Assembly: GCF_000934545.1 (NCBI RefSeq) | Contig: NZ_CP010554.1 | Coordinates: 1,054,001 to 1,118,000, forward strand | Reading direction: 5' to 3' | From: Rugosibacter aromaticivorans | GTDB lineage: Bacteria; Pseudomonadota; Gammaproteobacteria; Burkholderiales; Rhodocyclaceae | Length of the DNA: 64,000 nt | Shown here: piece by piece, positions 26,718-36,331 of the stretch | Layout of the letters: every line of letters begins with the position of its first letter | Numbering within the stretch: the first letter of the stretch is position 1 | Made by a program: the position numbers and the translations under genes | The notes under the pieces: generated by a model | The model's input: only the letters and a program-made list of their open reading frames with translations | Told to the model about the DNA's origin: nothing | The model's database searches: none

Positions 26718-27010
26718 TCTAACGGCTTCACTTCCTGATTGATCCGTTGCCCTAGCTCGCTCTCTGCCTGTTTCAGGTCAAACGTGCCTTGCAGGTTCAG
26801 CCAGAATTGCCCCGTGGTGCCGAAGTATCTTGCCAGCCGCAAAGCGGTATCCGGGCTTATGGCACGGCGTTCGCGCACAATGTCATTGAGGCGTGTTGCG
26901 GGTACGCGCAGCTCAATCGCCAGCGCATGCGGACTCATGTTCAAGGGGGCGAGATATTCCTCGCGGATAATTTCGCCGGGATGTATTGCTCTCATCTTGT
27001 TCGTTGCCAT
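26708..27010 (-). CDS. higA: HigA-type antitoxin
   Basis: The 100-residue XRE-family protein has the HigA hallmarks HPGEIIREEYLAPLNMS, a helix-turn-helix (ALAIELRVPATRLNDIVRER) and LARYFGTTGQFWLNLQ. It lies 11 bases after the toxin gene, the toxin-first order typical of higBA. HigA neutralises HigB and represses the operon. It probably stabilises the island. Confidence 0.92.
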   Translation of the reverse strand: MATNKMRAIHPGEIIREEYLAPLNMSPHALAIELRVPATRLNDIVRERRAISPDTALRLARYFGTTGQFWLNLQGTFDLKQAESELGQRINQEVKPLEAA

Positions 27011-27021
27011 AATTTTCCCTT

Positions 27022-27303
27022 TCAGTGGTAATCGACAATCTCGACATCCGCCGCACCGTTATCTGCCCACACAAAGCACACGCGCCATTGGTTATTGATG
27101 CGGATGCTATGTTGCCCCTGCCGGTTGCCGCCCAATGCTTCCAGCCGGTTGCCGGGTGGCGATGCCAAGTCTCGCAATTCAACAGCATCATCCAGCATTT
27201 GCAGCTTGCGTTCGGCAACGGCTTCGATATTACGAAAACGCTTCGGCTTGCGGCCTTCATAAAGCGCCAGTGTGTCGGCACATCGGAAAGAGCGGATAGT
27301 CAT
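27022..27303 (-). CDS. higB: HigB-type mRNA interferase toxin
   Basis: The 93-residue protein has the RelE/HigB plan: MTIRSFRCADTLALYEGR, a helix pair (ERKLQMLDDAVELRDL), and the catalytic-side strand IRINNQWRVCFVWADNGAAD followed by VEIVDYH. Family members cleave ribosome-bound mRNA. Both basic residues of the R-INxQWR motif are intact. Confidence 0.92.
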   Translation of the reverse strand: MTIRSFRCADTLALYEGRKPKRFRNIEAVAERKLQMLDDAVELRDLASPPGNRLEALGGNRQGQHSIRINNQWRVCFVWADNGAADVEIVDYH

Positions 27304-27385
27304 GGACGCATCATATAACGCATGACGTTAAACGTAAAGTGGTTTGCAGTGGGATTGCACGCAGTCGTAATCATGCCTTTTCCGC

Positions 27386-28591
27386 TTAGGCTGCCTTGCC
27401 CGTCGCCAGTTGCACGATATTGCTGGCATTGGCGCAATACCTGCCCCATGCGGCCATCAATTCCACCCGCCGCTCGAACAGATCACTACGCTGATAAGCG
27501 GCCTCTACCTTGTCTTTATTGACGTGCGCTAGGGCAAGTTCCAGTGTTGCACCGGGGAATGATGTTTGCTCAGCACCCCACTGGCGAAAAGCGGAACGGA
27601 ACCCATGCACGGTTACATCTTTGGCGATACTGTGCAGCATCTTGTTGATCGCCACGTCTGACAGCAGGCCACCGCGTCCGCCGGGGAAAACCCGCTCAGC
27701 TTCATTCATGCGCCAGCTTTGCATCTTGGTGAGTATTTCCAGCGCTTCCGCGCACAATGGCACGCGATGTTCACGGCCTGCCTTCATCCTTGACGCTGGA
27801 ATAACCCACACGGCGTTTTTTTGATCAATGTCCGCCCATAGCGCGCCGCGTGCTTCGCCGGAACGGGCAGCGGTCAGGATGGTGAACCTCAGGCAATAGG
27901 CGGACATTACGTCCTTTTGCCGCAATGCAGCCATGATGCCCGGAACGTCGGCATAAGGTGCAGCGGCAAAGTGTGTAACAGTTGCCACCTTGTTTGGTAA
28001 CGGTAGCACCTTGTCTAAAACGCCACGCCAGCGCGCCGGGTTGTTGCGGCCGTGGTCATCATCATGCACGGCCGCATAATCCAGCACCGCCTCGATACGC
28101 TGCCGCACGCGGGTTGCGGTTTCGGTCTTGGTTGCCCATATCGGCAAGAGAATCGACTTCACGTCGGCTAGCGTGACCTCTTTGGGCAGCTTGTCGCCTA
28201 TGACGGGATAGACGTACTGCATCAAAGTAGCTTCCCATTGCCCGGCATGCTTGGCATTGCGCCAGCCCGTCCGCTTGGACTCGATTAGCGCCAGCGCGCA
28301 ATCCTTGAATGTCTTTCCTGCGGTGTCTTTCTTAATGCGCACCAGTAATGCCGGGTCTCTGCCGTCGGCAATCTCCGTGCGCATCTTGGCGGCTAATTCG
28401 CGCGCTTGTGCCAGTGAGCGGGCATTGGTTGCACCCAAGCCGATAACGATAGGTTTGCCAGCAGCCTTATATCTGAAAACCCACACCCGTGACCCTCCCC
28501 TGACGCGCAGGAAAAGGTTGCCGCCGTCTTTATGAACACCCTCTCCCAAGGTGTCCACTTGCCTTGCTGATAGCAGTTTGATGGTCGCCAT
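27386..28591 (-). CDS. Tyrosine integrase of the tRNA-Ser island
   Basis: The 401-residue protein has a P4-integrase arrangement: an N-terminal arm-binding domain (residues 1-90, with DTLGEGVHKDGGNLFLRVRG), a core-binding domain (about 100-190) and a catalytic domain with ARSGEARG (first Arg), VHGFRSAFRQW (His-x-x-Arg), LALAHVNKDKVEAAYQRSD (His and catalytic Tyr). All five residues are present, so it looks active. It sits at the right end of the island, reading away from attR. The right arm-like repeat is 24 bases before its start. Confidence 0.95.
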   Translation of the reverse strand: MATIKLLSARQVDTLGEGVHKDGGNLFLRVRGGSRVWVFRYKAAGKPIVIGLGATNARSLAQARELAAKMRTEIADGRDPALLVRIKKDTAGKTFKDCALALIESKRTGWRNAKHAGQWEATLMQYVYPVIGDKLPKEVTLADVKSILLPIWATKTETATRVRQRIEAVLDYAAVHDDDHGRNNPARWRGVLDKVLPLPNKVATVTHFAAAPYADVPGIMAALRQKDVMSAYCLRFTILTAARSGEARGALWADIDQKNAVWVIPASRMKAGREHRVPLCAEALEILTKMQSWRMNEAERVFPGGRGGLLSDVAINKMLHSIAKDVTVHGFRSAFRQWGAEQTSFPGATLELALAHVNKDKVEAAYQRSDLFERRVELMAAWGRYCANASNIVQLATGKAA

Positions 28592-28614
28592 ATCGTCCTC
28601 TCAAGTTCGCTTCT

Positions 28615-28639
28615 GGGGTTACCTTTGGGCTTACCCTTA
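28615..28639 (+). repeat. Putative integrase arm site, right
   Basis: 25 bases identical to 20,410-20,434. It lies just upstream of int, where integrase binding could also autoregulate transcription. Confidence 0.6.
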
Positions 28640-28755
28640 AACGCGGATTCAGGCGGATTATGGCGGAATAATATGGAATAGTCAATTCATAAGTAACTGT
28701 AAAACAAGGGTGTTTATGGAACAGCTTGGATTACCTCGGACTATGGCTTGTAGGA

Positions 28756-28814
28756 CTGCGTCTCCGCCAGTAAAAACGATGAAACCCGCATGGCTACTAG
28801 CTTTGCGGGTTTTT
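28756..28814 (+). repeat. attR: 59-base direct repeat
   Basis: Exact copy of 20,341-20,399, comprising the 3' end of tRNA-Ser and its terminator. Confidence 0.92.
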
Positions 28815-28863
28815 TGTCAACTTTTTTGACGAACTTGACTTCATGTTTCTATTTTCATGGGGC

Positions 28864-28889
28864 GAAAAAATGGGGGCTTTAAGCCCCCA
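28864..28889 (-). terminator. Rho-independent terminator of rne
   Basis: On the minus strand GGGGGCTT/AAGCCCCC forms an uninterrupted stem followed by six Ts, 24 bases past the rne stop. Confidence 0.9.
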
Positions 28890-28912
28890 AGGCGATTGAT
28901 CATTGAGCCTGA

Positions 28913-31576
28913 TCAGTCAGGTTTCGTTTCTATCATCTGTAAAGGCTCGTCAACAATAATTTGAGCCGGCTTTGGCTTGCGGCCGAGTGGTTGAGATGGT
29001 ATCAACGATGCAGATGGAGAGTGAGCGGTCTGCGACGTCTGGATCAAGATTAACCCCGCTTGCTGTAGCGTATCCGAAAAATCTGTCGTGGAGGCCGGCG
29101 CCTTCACCGCAGAAGGTGCTTCTTCGAGTGAGGCGGTAGGCTGCACGTCAATCACTACGTTTGGCGAATGCACAGGGGGGATAGCCGCAGCAGAAATTTC
29201 AGTCACGGGCGCGATGGCAGTTGGCAGAGGCTCTGCCACGGCAGGCTGTGATGTCGAATAGGCAATCGGCGTCGGCGCAAGCACTTGCACTTGCATTGGC
29301 GTGGTATCTACTGTGTTAGTCGCTGTACTGATGTTTTCCGTTTCATCGGTGTCATTGCTTGCGGTGTGATTGCTATCAATGGCGGCCGATAGTCCATCTT
29401 CGCTGCGGTTGCCACGGTCAGCGCGATCACTGCGTCCTCGGCTGCGGCCACGATTTCTGCGCCCGCTGCGTGCGGTGCCTTCTGCGGTGCTGGCTTCAGC
29501 TTCAGCAAAAGTCGGCGCTGGTGATACGGCGCTTTCGCTTGGTGACTCAGCCGATGTGTTGCGCGGAGGGCGTGGTTGCCGTGGTTCACGCGGCTCGCGT
29601 GCTTCTTTGGACTCCCGAGGCTCTCTCATTTCCTTAGGCACAGCGGGTTTATTGCGGTTGTTGCTTACATCCTGTGCGGGTGCTTCATCACGACGGCTTT
29701 GCGAGCCTTGTTGGCCTTGTGGGCGGGCTTTACGTTCGCCATTTGCCGGCTGACCTTCTGCGCGGGATGTGCGATCACGGTTTCCATCGCGATTCCGGTT
29801 GCGGTTGTTACTGCGTGAGCGTTGTGCATTGGCATCTTCTGATTTTGGCGCAGGTGTTACTACTTTTTTCTCACCAAAAAAGAAAGCCGCTATTTTGCTG
29901 AACAGGCTAGCCGAGGGGGTAGCCGCTTTTGCAGGGCGCGAAGAATCTACAATCGGCGCTGGTTGGCTGGGGGTAATCCCGCGAACAGCAGCCTCAATTT
30001 TGGCTGGCTTGACCTCAGCTTGGGCGGAAGGCGTTTGATAAGCTTCTTCGAGCGGGCGCGTAGCCATCTGATAGCTGGCCACATTGCCGGGGCCTTCGCT
30101 ATTAAGTTGGTCATGCCGCACACGCACGATTTCGTGCGCAGGTGTTTCCAGGTGGCGATTGGGAACGATGACCAGATTGACGCGGTGACGGGATTCAATG
30201 TGCGAGATATCTATGCGTTTTTCATTCAGTAAAAAGGTGCCTACATCAACCGGAACCTGGCAGTGCAAGGCGCCGGTATTGTCTTTCATAGATTCTTCTT
30301 CAAGAATGCGCAAAATGTGGAGTGCGGCTGATTCAGTGCTACGAATATGGCCGGTGCCAGTGCAACGTGGGCAGGTGATATAGCTGGTTTCAGCCAAGGC
30401 TGGACGCAAGCGCTGACGAGAGAGTTCGAGCAAGCCAAAGCGGCTGATTTTGCCTGTTTGCACGCGGGCACGGTCGTGATGTAACGCATCACGCAGACGG
30501 TTTTCAACTTCGCGTTGGTTTTTCGCGGCTTCCATATCAATGAAGTCGATGACAATCAGCCCGCCTAAATCGCGCAAGCGAAGCTGACGTGCAATTTCGT
30601 CAGCGGCTTCGCAGTTGGTACGCAGTGCTGTTTCTTCGATATCACTACCCTTGGTGGAGCGGCCAGAGTTAACGTCAACGGACACCAGCGCTTCCGTGTG
30701 ATCGATCACGATGGCACCGCCAGAAGGGAGCGTGACCTGACGCGAATAGGCTGATTCGATTTGATGCTCAATCTGGAACCGCGAAAACAGCGGTACGTCA
30801 TCCTGGTAGCGTTTTACGCGGGAGACATTGCCTGGCATGACATGTGACATGAACTGTTGTGCTTGTTCAAACACATCGTCGGTATCGATGAGAATTTCGC
30901 CAATCTCGGCATGAAAATAATCGCGAATAGCACGAATGACGAGACTCGACTCTTGATAAATCAAGAAGACACCACTTTGTGCTTTAGCAGCACCATCAAT
31001 CGCGTTCCAGAGTTGCAGCAGATAGTTCAAATCCCATTGCAGCTCTTCAAGAGAACGGCCGATGCCTGCGGTGCGGGCGATCAAGCTTGTCCCGCTGGGA
31101 ACTTCCAGCTGATCCATGACGTCGCGGAGTTCTTGCCGATCTTCTCCCTCAATGCGGCGAGAAACACCGCCACCACGAGGATTGTTCGGCATCAAAACAA
31201 GATAACGACCGGCGAGCGAAATATACGTAGTGAGGGCGGCGCCTTTATTGCCACGTTCATCTTTTTCAACTTGAACAATGAGTTCTTGCCCAACGGAGAG
31301 AACGTCTTGGATGCGCGCTTTGCCGACATCGACCCCTGGCTTGAAGTAGCTGCGAGAAATCTCCTTGAACGGCAAAAAGCCATGCCGCTCTGCGCCATAT
31401 TCAACAAAAGCGGCTTCAAGGCTAGGCTCGAGGCGCGTGATAACGGCCTTGTAGATGTTACTTTTGCGTTGTTCTTTCGAGGCTGATTCGATGTCCAGGT
31501 CAATGAGTTTTTGACCATCCACAATCGCGACGCGGAGTTCCTCAGCCTGCGTCGCATTAAAAAGCATGCGTTTCAT
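28913..31576 (-). CDS. rne: Ribonuclease E
   Basis: I chose ATG 31576 (MKRMLFNATQAEELRVAIVD), the usual RNase E start; an in-frame ATG 18 bases upstream gives an extra MGENIN. The 887-residue protein has the S1 domain (about 35-120), the catalytic core with VDVNSGRSTKG and DLGGLIVIDFIDM (metal-binding Asp residues), the Zn-link CPRCTGTG, and a disordered Arg/Pro/Ser-rich C-terminal half that scaffolds the degradosome. A dispersed motif (29,507) lies in this disordered part and encodes PAPTF. RNase E usually autoregulates through a long 5' leader; 487 bases separate it from rluC. Confidence 0.97.
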   Translation of the reverse strand: MKRMLFNATQAEELRVAIVDGQKLIDLDIESASKEQRKSNIYKAVITRLEPSLEAAFVEYGAERHGFLPFKEISRSYFKPGVDVGKARIQDVLSVGQELIVQVEKDERGNKGAALTTYISLAGRYLVLMPNNPRGGGVSRRIEGEDRQELRDVMDQLEVPSGTSLIARTAGIGRSLEELQWDLNYLLQLWNAIDGAAKAQSGVFLIYQESSLVIRAIRDYFHAEIGEILIDTDDVFEQAQQFMSHVMPGNVSRVKRYQDDVPLFSRFQIEHQIESAYSRQVTLPSGGAIVIDHTEALVSVDVNSGRSTKGSDIEETALRTNCEAADEIARQLRLRDLGGLIVIDFIDMEAAKNQREVENRLRDALHHDRARVQTGKISRFGLLELSRQRLRPALAETSYITCPRCTGTGHIRSTESAALHILRILEEESMKDNTGALHCQVPVDVGTFLLNEKRIDISHIESRHRVNLVIVPNRHLETPAHEIVRVRHDQLNSEGPGNVASYQMATRPLEEAYQTPSAQAEVKPAKIEAAVRGITPSQPAPIVDSSRPAKAATPSASLFSKIAAFFFGEKKVVTPAPKSEDANAQRSRSNNRNRNRDGNRDRTSRAEGQPANGERKARPQGQQGSQSRRDEAPAQDVSNNRNKPAVPKEMREPRESKEAREPREPRQPRPPRNTSAESPSESAVSPAPTFAEAEASTAEGTARSGRRNRGRSRGRSDRADRGNRSEDGLSAAIDSNHTASNDTDETENISTATNTVDTTPMQVQVLAPTPIAYSTSQPAVAEPLPTAIAPVTEISAAAIPPVHSPNVVIDVQPTASLEEAPSAVKAPASTTDFSDTLQQAGLILIQTSQTAHSPSASLIPSQPLGRKPKPAQIIVDEPLQMIETKPD
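29507..29530 (+). repeat. Dispersed 24-base motif, copy 4 (inside rne)
   Basis: AAAAGTCGGCGCTG, GTGAT, ACGGC: full match. It is antisense to rne, and the gene reads it as GCG CCG ACT TTT. Confidence 0.9.
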
Positions 31577-32063
31577 ATTTATATTTTCTCCCACGCGCTA
31601 CACAGGCAGGAGGGCACAGCAAGTCTTTACTGTCGGTGTTAGAGCACCATCAGTGCGAGTCGGGTTTGCAATCGGGGTGGCAGAATCATCGTTCCTCGGT
31701 TGAATTTGGCAAATAGTTTGGCCAATAGTTTGGCAAACAAAATGTATGACTTCGTAAGACTTGTCTTTAAAAAGCGTCCGCTGATTACAATCAGCGTCCG
31801 GCAATCTGTGCCCATCTGTGCGTATGTGACGCGCAATCAAGTAGTATTCGCTCTTTGTGTCGGGTGAGCAAAACCCCCCGTGGTCGGCCGGGGCGATGCC
31901 GCTGCCGAAATAACATCGACGGCACTGCATGCTCATGTCACCGGCGCTATTTCACCGAATCATCGATTGCAGTGAATACGCCAAGAATGACCGCATCCAG
32001 AAACCGCGCCTCTAACGCCACTTCGGGTCGTTAGGCACGCCATTTCAGAATGGCTAACCAAGG
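31577..32063. other. 487-base divergent intergenic region, rne/rluC
   Basis: No supported gene. It should contain the rne leader and the rluC promoter. A 12-base unit TTTGGC(A/C)AATAG is repeated in tandem at 31,705-31,740 (three TTTGGC words exactly 12 apart). A 112-codon minus-strand frame here has no start context or family resemblance. Confidence 0.55.
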
Positions 32064-33041
32064 ATGAGTATATTGCAAATGAAGGACTTAAGCAAAGATT
32101 CAGTGACCTGGCTTGAGGTAGGAGATGAGGCAGAAGGCCAGCGCATTGACAACTTTCTCCTGCATATTGCTAAGGGAGTGCCCAAAAGCCACATTTATCG
32201 CATTTTGCGTAGTGGTGAGGTGCGGGTAAATAAAGGGCGGGTTGAGGTTGAGTATCGTCTTAAGGTGGGGGACGTGCTACGTGTCCCTCCGATTCGTGTG
32301 GCTAAGATGCCTGATCAGACGCAGGTTCCGGCGCGTGAATTTGATATTGTGTATGAAGACGAAGCGCTGATTATTGTGAATAAGCCCGCCGGGGTTGCCG
32401 TTCACGGAGGGAGTGGTGTCAGCTTCGGAGTGATTGAGCAGCTGCGGCGCGCTCGCCCGCAGGCAAAGCTTCTTGAATTGGCACATCGTCTGGATCGCGA
32501 GACGTCAGGTTTGCTAATCGTTGCCAAAAAACGTCAGGCGCTGACACGATTGCACGACCAATTCCGCGAAGGGGGGATTGCCAAGCGATATCTGGCGCTC
32601 GTCAACGGTGTCTGGCGCAATGAATTGCAGCATGTGCGCTTATCTTTGCTCAAATATTTGACGGCAGAAGGCGAGCGGCGTGTGAGTGTTGATCCGGCGG
32701 GTAAAGTGTCTCATTCGATTGTTCGCTTGCAGACGCAATGGGAAAACTTTAGCTTGGTCGAGGTGGAACTAAAGACAGGCCGTACCCACCAGATTCGCGT
32801 TCATTTGGCGCATTTGGGCTTTCCGATCGCGGGTGATGATAAGTACGGTGACTTTTCATTGAATCGTACTTTACAAAAAACGGGGCTTAAACGGATGTTT
32901 TTGCATGCTGCACGGTTAGATTTACTGCATCCCCTCAGTGGCGATCCGCTGGCGCTGACATTACCCCTGCCAACGGAGTTACAGAATTTTGTTGAGCAAT
33001 TGACGCGTTATGAAAAACGAAACGAGGCAAAAAAGGCTTAA
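32064..33041 (+). CDS. rluC: 23S rRNA pseudouridine synthase RluC
   Basis: The 325-residue protein has an N-terminal S4 domain (QRIDNFLLHIAKGVPKSHIY, VNKGRVEVEY) and the RluA-family catalytic domain with LELAHRLDRETSGLL, whose Asp is catalytic. It modifies U955, U2504 and U2580 in E. coli numbering. Divergent rne-rluC organisation is widespread in proteobacteria. ATG 32064 follows GGATG weakly; a second ATG at 32,079 is possible. Confidence 0.94.
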   Translation: MSILQMKDLSKDSVTWLEVGDEAEGQRIDNFLLHIAKGVPKSHIYRILRSGEVRVNKGRVEVEYRLKVGDVLRVPPIRVAKMPDQTQVPAREFDIVYEDEALIIVNKPAGVAVHGGSGVSFGVIEQLRRARPQAKLLELAHRLDRETSGLLIVAKKRQALTRLHDQFREGGIAKRYLALVNGVWRNELQHVRLSLLKYLTAEGERRVSVDPAGKVSHSIVRLQTQWENFSLVEVELKTGRTHQIRVHLAHLGFPIAGDDKYGDFSLNRTLQKTGLKRMFLHAARLDLLHPLSGDPLALTLPLPTELQNFVEQLTRYEKRNEAKKA

Positions 33042-33043
33042 GC

Positions 33044-33697
33044 ATGGCTAATTTTCAACTGATTGTGTTTGACTGGGATGGCACTTTGCTGGATTCGACG
33101 GGAATGATTGCTGCGTCTATCCAGGCAGCTGCGCGCGATCTTGGCATTGCTGAACCATCGGATGAACGTGCCCGTCATATTATCGGGCTTGGGTTGATTG
33201 ATGCACTGCGCTATGCCATGCCGGGCTTGCCGCCTGAGCGTTATAACGAAGTTGCTGAACGTTATCGTTATCACTATTTGGCGCGGGATCATGAGTTGCT
33301 TCTTTTCCCCGGAGCTGCTGAACTGATCAAAGAGCTGTCAAACACAGGGTTTCAGTTAGCGGTGGCTACAGGTAAATCGCGCAACGGGTTGAATCGTGCG
33401 CTTGAAGTGAGTGGCCTGGGTAGGTATTTCCGCATCACACGCTGTGCCGATGAGTGCTATTCCAAGCCCCATCCACAAATGTTGGAGGAGCTAATCGAGG
33501 CTTTCGATGTTGCGCCTGCGACTACGCTCATGATTGGTGATACGACGCACGATTTGCAGATGGCGAAAAATGCCCGAACCCATGGCTTGGGGGTGACTTA
33601 TGGTGCGCACCCACGGCCGATGTTGGAAGCCGAAGCACCGCTTTTCTGCGCTGATAATGTCTCGCAACTAGCCGCTTGGTTGCGTAGGCATGGGTGA
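33044..33697 (+). CDS. HAD-superfamily hydrolase, phosphoglycolate-phosphatase-like
   Basis: The 217-residue enzyme has HAD motifs I (FDWDGTLLDS), II (VATGKSRNG), III (SKPHP) and IV (MIGDTTHDLQMA), with an alpha-helical cap. It belongs to the Gph-like subfamily that usually follows rluC in betaproteobacteria. Substrate is unknown. It starts two bases after rluC, so both are co-transcribed. Confidence 0.9.
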   Translation: MANFQLIVFDWDGTLLDSTGMIAASIQAAARDLGIAEPSDERARHIIGLGLIDALRYAMPGLPPERYNEVAERYRYHYLARDHELLLFPGAAELIKELSNTGFQLAVATGKSRNGLNRALEVSGLGRYFRITRCADECYSKPHPQMLEELIEAFDVAPATTLMIGDTTHDLQMAKNARTHGLGVTYGAHPRPMLEAEAPLFCADNVSQLAAWLRRHG

Positions 33698-33787
33698 TGT
33701 TCAGTGGTTGATTTGTATTTTTACGTTCGATCGTCAGGATAATAATAAACAGCTCTGTTTTCTCTGGCAATTTTTATAGGAATATTT

Positions 33788-34333
33788 ATGGCGCAGGATC
33801 AAAACGCACTTGTCTGGCTGGATATGGAAATGACCGGACTTAATCCGGACAGTGATCGGATCATCGAGTTAGCGATGGTCATTACCAACTCGAATCTGGA
33901 GGTCATTGCCGAGGCACCGACGTGGGTCGTGCATCAACCTGATGAGGTGCTCAATGGCATGGATGAGTGGAACCGCAATACCCATAGCCGATCAGGGCTG
34001 ATGGATCGGGTCAAGGCATCGATCATGAACGATGCGGATGTCGAACAACAAGCCCTGGAGTTTGTCCGTCGTCATGTACCGATACGCACCTCGCCTATGT
34101 GCGGTAATTCAATTTGTCAGGATCGTCGCTTTATGGCGCGCTATATGCCCAAGCTGGAAGAGTGGTTTCACTATCGCAATCTTGATGTATCAACGCTTAA
34201 AGAGTTATGCAGGCGCTGGAAGCCGGCGTTGGCAAAGGGCCTGAAAAAGCACGGCCGCCACGAGGCGTTGGCGGATGTGCTTGAGTCGATTGATGAGCTC
34301 AAGTATTACCGTGAAAATTTTTTGAGACTTTAG
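33788..34333 (+). CDS. orn: Oligoribonuclease
   Basis: The 181-residue protein has the DEDDh motifs [21 protein letters not shown] and [13 protein letters not shown] and the family's usual length. It degrades two- to five-base RNAs (including pGpG) in the cytoplasm. Its stop overlaps that of the convergent membrane protein gene by four bases. Confidence 0.97.
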   Translation: MAQDQNALVWLDMEMTGLNPDSDRIIELAMVITNSNLEVIAEAPTWVVHQPDEVLNGMDEWNRNTHSRSGLMDRVKASIMNDADVEQQALEFVRRHVPIRTSPMCGNSICQDRRFMARYMPKLEEWFHYRNLDVSTLKELCRRWKPALAKGLKKHGRHEALADVLESIDELKYYRENFLRL

Positions 34334-35943
34334 TTGCGACGGTAGAGTCGCAACCGCTCGCTTTTATCGCCGGGGCGCGAGGTTTCCAGCAGTAGTTTCC
34401 AGTTAGGCAGCGATTTTTCCGCTTGTGGTGTGGCTTGGGTAATCAGGTAGCGGCAGTTTTTTGCATTGTCGCCACTAGTCGTGCGTATCCCGTTGAAATA
34501 ATCCAGTGAGGCGCGTTGGGCTAACCCCAGGTTGCGCCGGGCAATGCAGCCTGGGTTTTTGCCAAGGCGCTGCGAAAAGTCGGCGCTGACAAGACGGTAA
34601 CTTTTACCGTAATCGATCCATGGTAGCCACAGCGCGGTAATTAATAGCCAGACAGTTGCCCAGCCAATGCTCCAACGCGTGGCAGCGCGCCAAGGCGAGC
34701 GGCGCAGGCGTAGTGTGAATACGAGCCAGCCCAGAGTGACGAGAATCGCTAGCACAATTATTATGAGTGGGGTGTGTGCAATAAAGCCCGGCGCAGGTTT
34801 TGTGAAGTTTTTAGCAATTTTCGCCGGAGTGCCTGTCAATAAGGCGATGGCACCGAGCCAGATGAGGGTGTTCATCAGCGAAAAGGTGACCATGCCAAAC
34901 CAGTCGAATGCATTGGCTGCGCCGCGTCGTAACCGACCAGCACCCATGGCGGCGAGCATGCCAAGAGGCACTAAAGCCGGTAGTAAGCTGGTTGGGCGGG
35001 GACTGCCAAGAAAAAATATCCATAAGGAAACAAGGCTTGCCATCAGCGGGAGTGCCATTTGTGGCAACCACAAACGGCGACGTTCCAGCCACACCTGCCA
35101 TGCCGCCAACGGAAGCAACGGCCAGCTGGCCCACATCAGCAGCTTAAAGTGAGCATGGGTAAATCCAGCCTGTGGCACGATGCTGGACTTCTCGATCGCC
35201 CACCAGCGACCAAATAATACGGGAGCCCGTTCGTTAAGCAACCACGGCCATGGCAGTATCAAGACAAGTGCAACCGCTATCGCGGCGAGCACGGCGATAA
35301 GGCTGCCACGCTGACGCCATGCCGGATGCAAAAGCGTGAGGAGGCCAGCCACGATAGATAGGAGTGCAGCGTCAAGGCCTGTACCAAGAAAGCTGACACC
35401 CACGCCCGCACCAAAGAGTAGACCGCCACCCAGTGTCGTCTTTTGCCATTGAATAAGGCCAAGCAGCGCCAAGGAAAACCCGAAGACGCCGACCATTGCA
35501 GGCTGAGCATCGTGTATGGGTATCAGCAGGCCCAGCGTGCCAATGGCTAAAAGGGGGGCGATGAGGGCAGCGCTTAGGCCAGCCAAATGGCGAACGCTGG
35601 TTGATAGGGTGATAAGAAAGCCAGCGCCGAGTAGTGTTGTAGCGAGCCTTGCTGCATCATGCCAAGGTAGCAGCCATTGAAAAAGCTGGCCGCAAAGCGC
35701 CGCCAGCCAGTAATAAAGTGGTGGATTTGCTAGCCAGGGATCGCCGGCAACATGTGGAACCAGCCAGGTCTGCCAGCTCTTTCCCGCCATACTAAAGGCT
35801 GCTCCAAGATTAATTGCATCGTCGGGCTTCCATGGATCGTGCCCAAGGGCGCCGGCTAACAACCAAAGAGTGCACAGGACGATAACCCCCCATTTACTGA
35901 TAGGCGGGGTTGTCGTGGGGTCAAGTGACGTGGTCAAGGGCAT
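34330..35943 (-). CDS. ArnT/PMT-like membrane glycosyltransferase
   Basis: The 537-residue protein has about eleven membrane helices and the GT-C features: an early acidic motif after the first helix ([13 protein letters not shown]) and the [14 protein letters not shown] loop typical of ArnT-like enzymes. These transfer lipid-linked sugars to lipid A or other acceptors on the periplasmic side. The soluble C-terminal ~110 residues contain [12 protein letters not shown], encoded by a dispersed motif copy. The substrate is unknown. Confidence 0.82.
   Translation of the reverse strand: MPLTTSLDPTTTPPISKWGVIVLCTLWLLAGALGHDPWKPDDAINLGAAFSMAGKSWQTWLVPHVAGDPWLANPPLYYWLAALCGQLFQWLLPWHDAARLATTLLGAGFLITLSTSVRHLAGLSAALIAPLLAIGTLGLLIPIHDAQPAMVGVFGFSLALLGLIQWQKTTLGGGLLFGAGVGVSFLGTGLDAALLSIVAGLLTLLHPAWRQRGSLIAVLAAIAVALVLILPWPWLLNERAPVLFGRWWAIEKSSIVPQAGFTHAHFKLLMWASWPLLPLAAWQVWLERRRLWLPQMALPLMASLVSLWIFFLGSPRPTSLLPALVPLGMLAAMGAGRLRRGAANAFDWFGMVTFSLMNTLIWLGAIALLTGTPAKIAKNFTKPAPGFIAHTPLIIIVLAILVTLGWLVFTLRLRRSPWRAATRWSIGWATVWLLITALWLPWIDYGKSYRLVSADFSQRLGKNPGCIARRNLGLAQRASLDYFNGIRTTSGDNAKNCRYLITQATPQAEKSLPNWKLLLETSRPGDKSERLRLYRRN
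34575..34598 (+). repeat. Dispersed 24-base motif, copy 5 (inside the ArnT-like gene)
   Basis: AAAAGTCGGCGCTG, ACAAG, ACGGT: one mismatch, at the last base. It is antisense to the gene, which reads AGC GCC GAC TTT (Ser-Ala-Asp-Phe). Confidence 0.88.
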
Positions 35944-35964
35944 GCGATAAGCTTATCTGACAGA

Positions 35965-35994
35965 AAATAAAAAAGCAGCCAAGCGGCTGCTTTT
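35965..35994 (-). terminator. Terminator after rpmE
   Basis: AAAAGCAGCC AAGC GGCTGCTTTT forms a stem flanked by A- and T-runs, so it could work in both directions. It sits 29 bases past the rpmE stop. Confidence 0.85.
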
Positions 35995-36022
35995 ATTCTA
36001 AACAAGCCAAGAAGCAGCGTAA

Positions 36023-36232
36023 TCAGGCTGCTGTTCTAGCGTATTTCTGACGGAAGCGCTCCACACGGCCAGCGGTATCGACAATCTTCTGTTTGCCGGT
36101 ATAGAACGGATGGCAGACCGAGCAGACTTCAATGTTCAGCGCTTTACCGCTGGTTGAGCGGGTGTTGAATTTGTTTCCACAACTACACGTGACTTCAATC
36201 TCGGTGTAGTTCGGGTGGATGCCTTCTTTCAT
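36023..36232 (-). CDS. rpmE: 50S ribosomal protein L31
   Basis: The 69-residue protein starts [20 protein letters not shown] and has the zinc-binding cysteines CSC and CSVCHPFY of the zinc-containing L31 type, ending [10 protein letters not shown]. It lies between rho and the ArnT-like gene; rho-rpmE adjacency is conserved in betaproteobacteria. Confidence 0.97.
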   Translation of the reverse strand: MKEGIHPNYTEIEVTCSCGNKFNTRSTSGKALNIEVCSVCHPFYTGKQKIVDTAGRVERFRQKYARTAA

Positions 36233-36331
36233 TGCATAGTCCTTTCGTGCGTCTAACTGATTCGGTGCGGTTCGTGGATTTGGCGAACCGGCAAGGGCCC
36301 GTATTATCTGTTAATTTTCTGATGTGTGCAA

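Larger units (their letters stand above)
20341..28814. mobile_element. 8.4-kb genomic island integrated in tRNA-Ser
   Basis: The island is bounded by 59-base direct repeats and carries a tyrosine integrase at its right end, reading inward from attR. Inside are a HigBA pair, an AlpA-like regulator, a large PriCT/TOPRIM/DUF3987 protein and unknown genes, almost all on the minus strand. No capsid, tail or conjugation gene is present. The gene content resembles P4-type satellites and integrative plasmids. An integrase remnant indicates at least two integration events. Confidence 0.9.

Noticed and set aside
29308..29901. Several open frames on both strands over the rne C-terminal region
   Set aside because: The Arg/Pro/Ser-rich disordered part of RNase E has a codon composition that opens other frames; none has independent support.
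31598..31936. 112-codon minus-strand frame upstream of rne
   Set aside because: It overlaps the expected rne leader and has no start context or recognisable domain.
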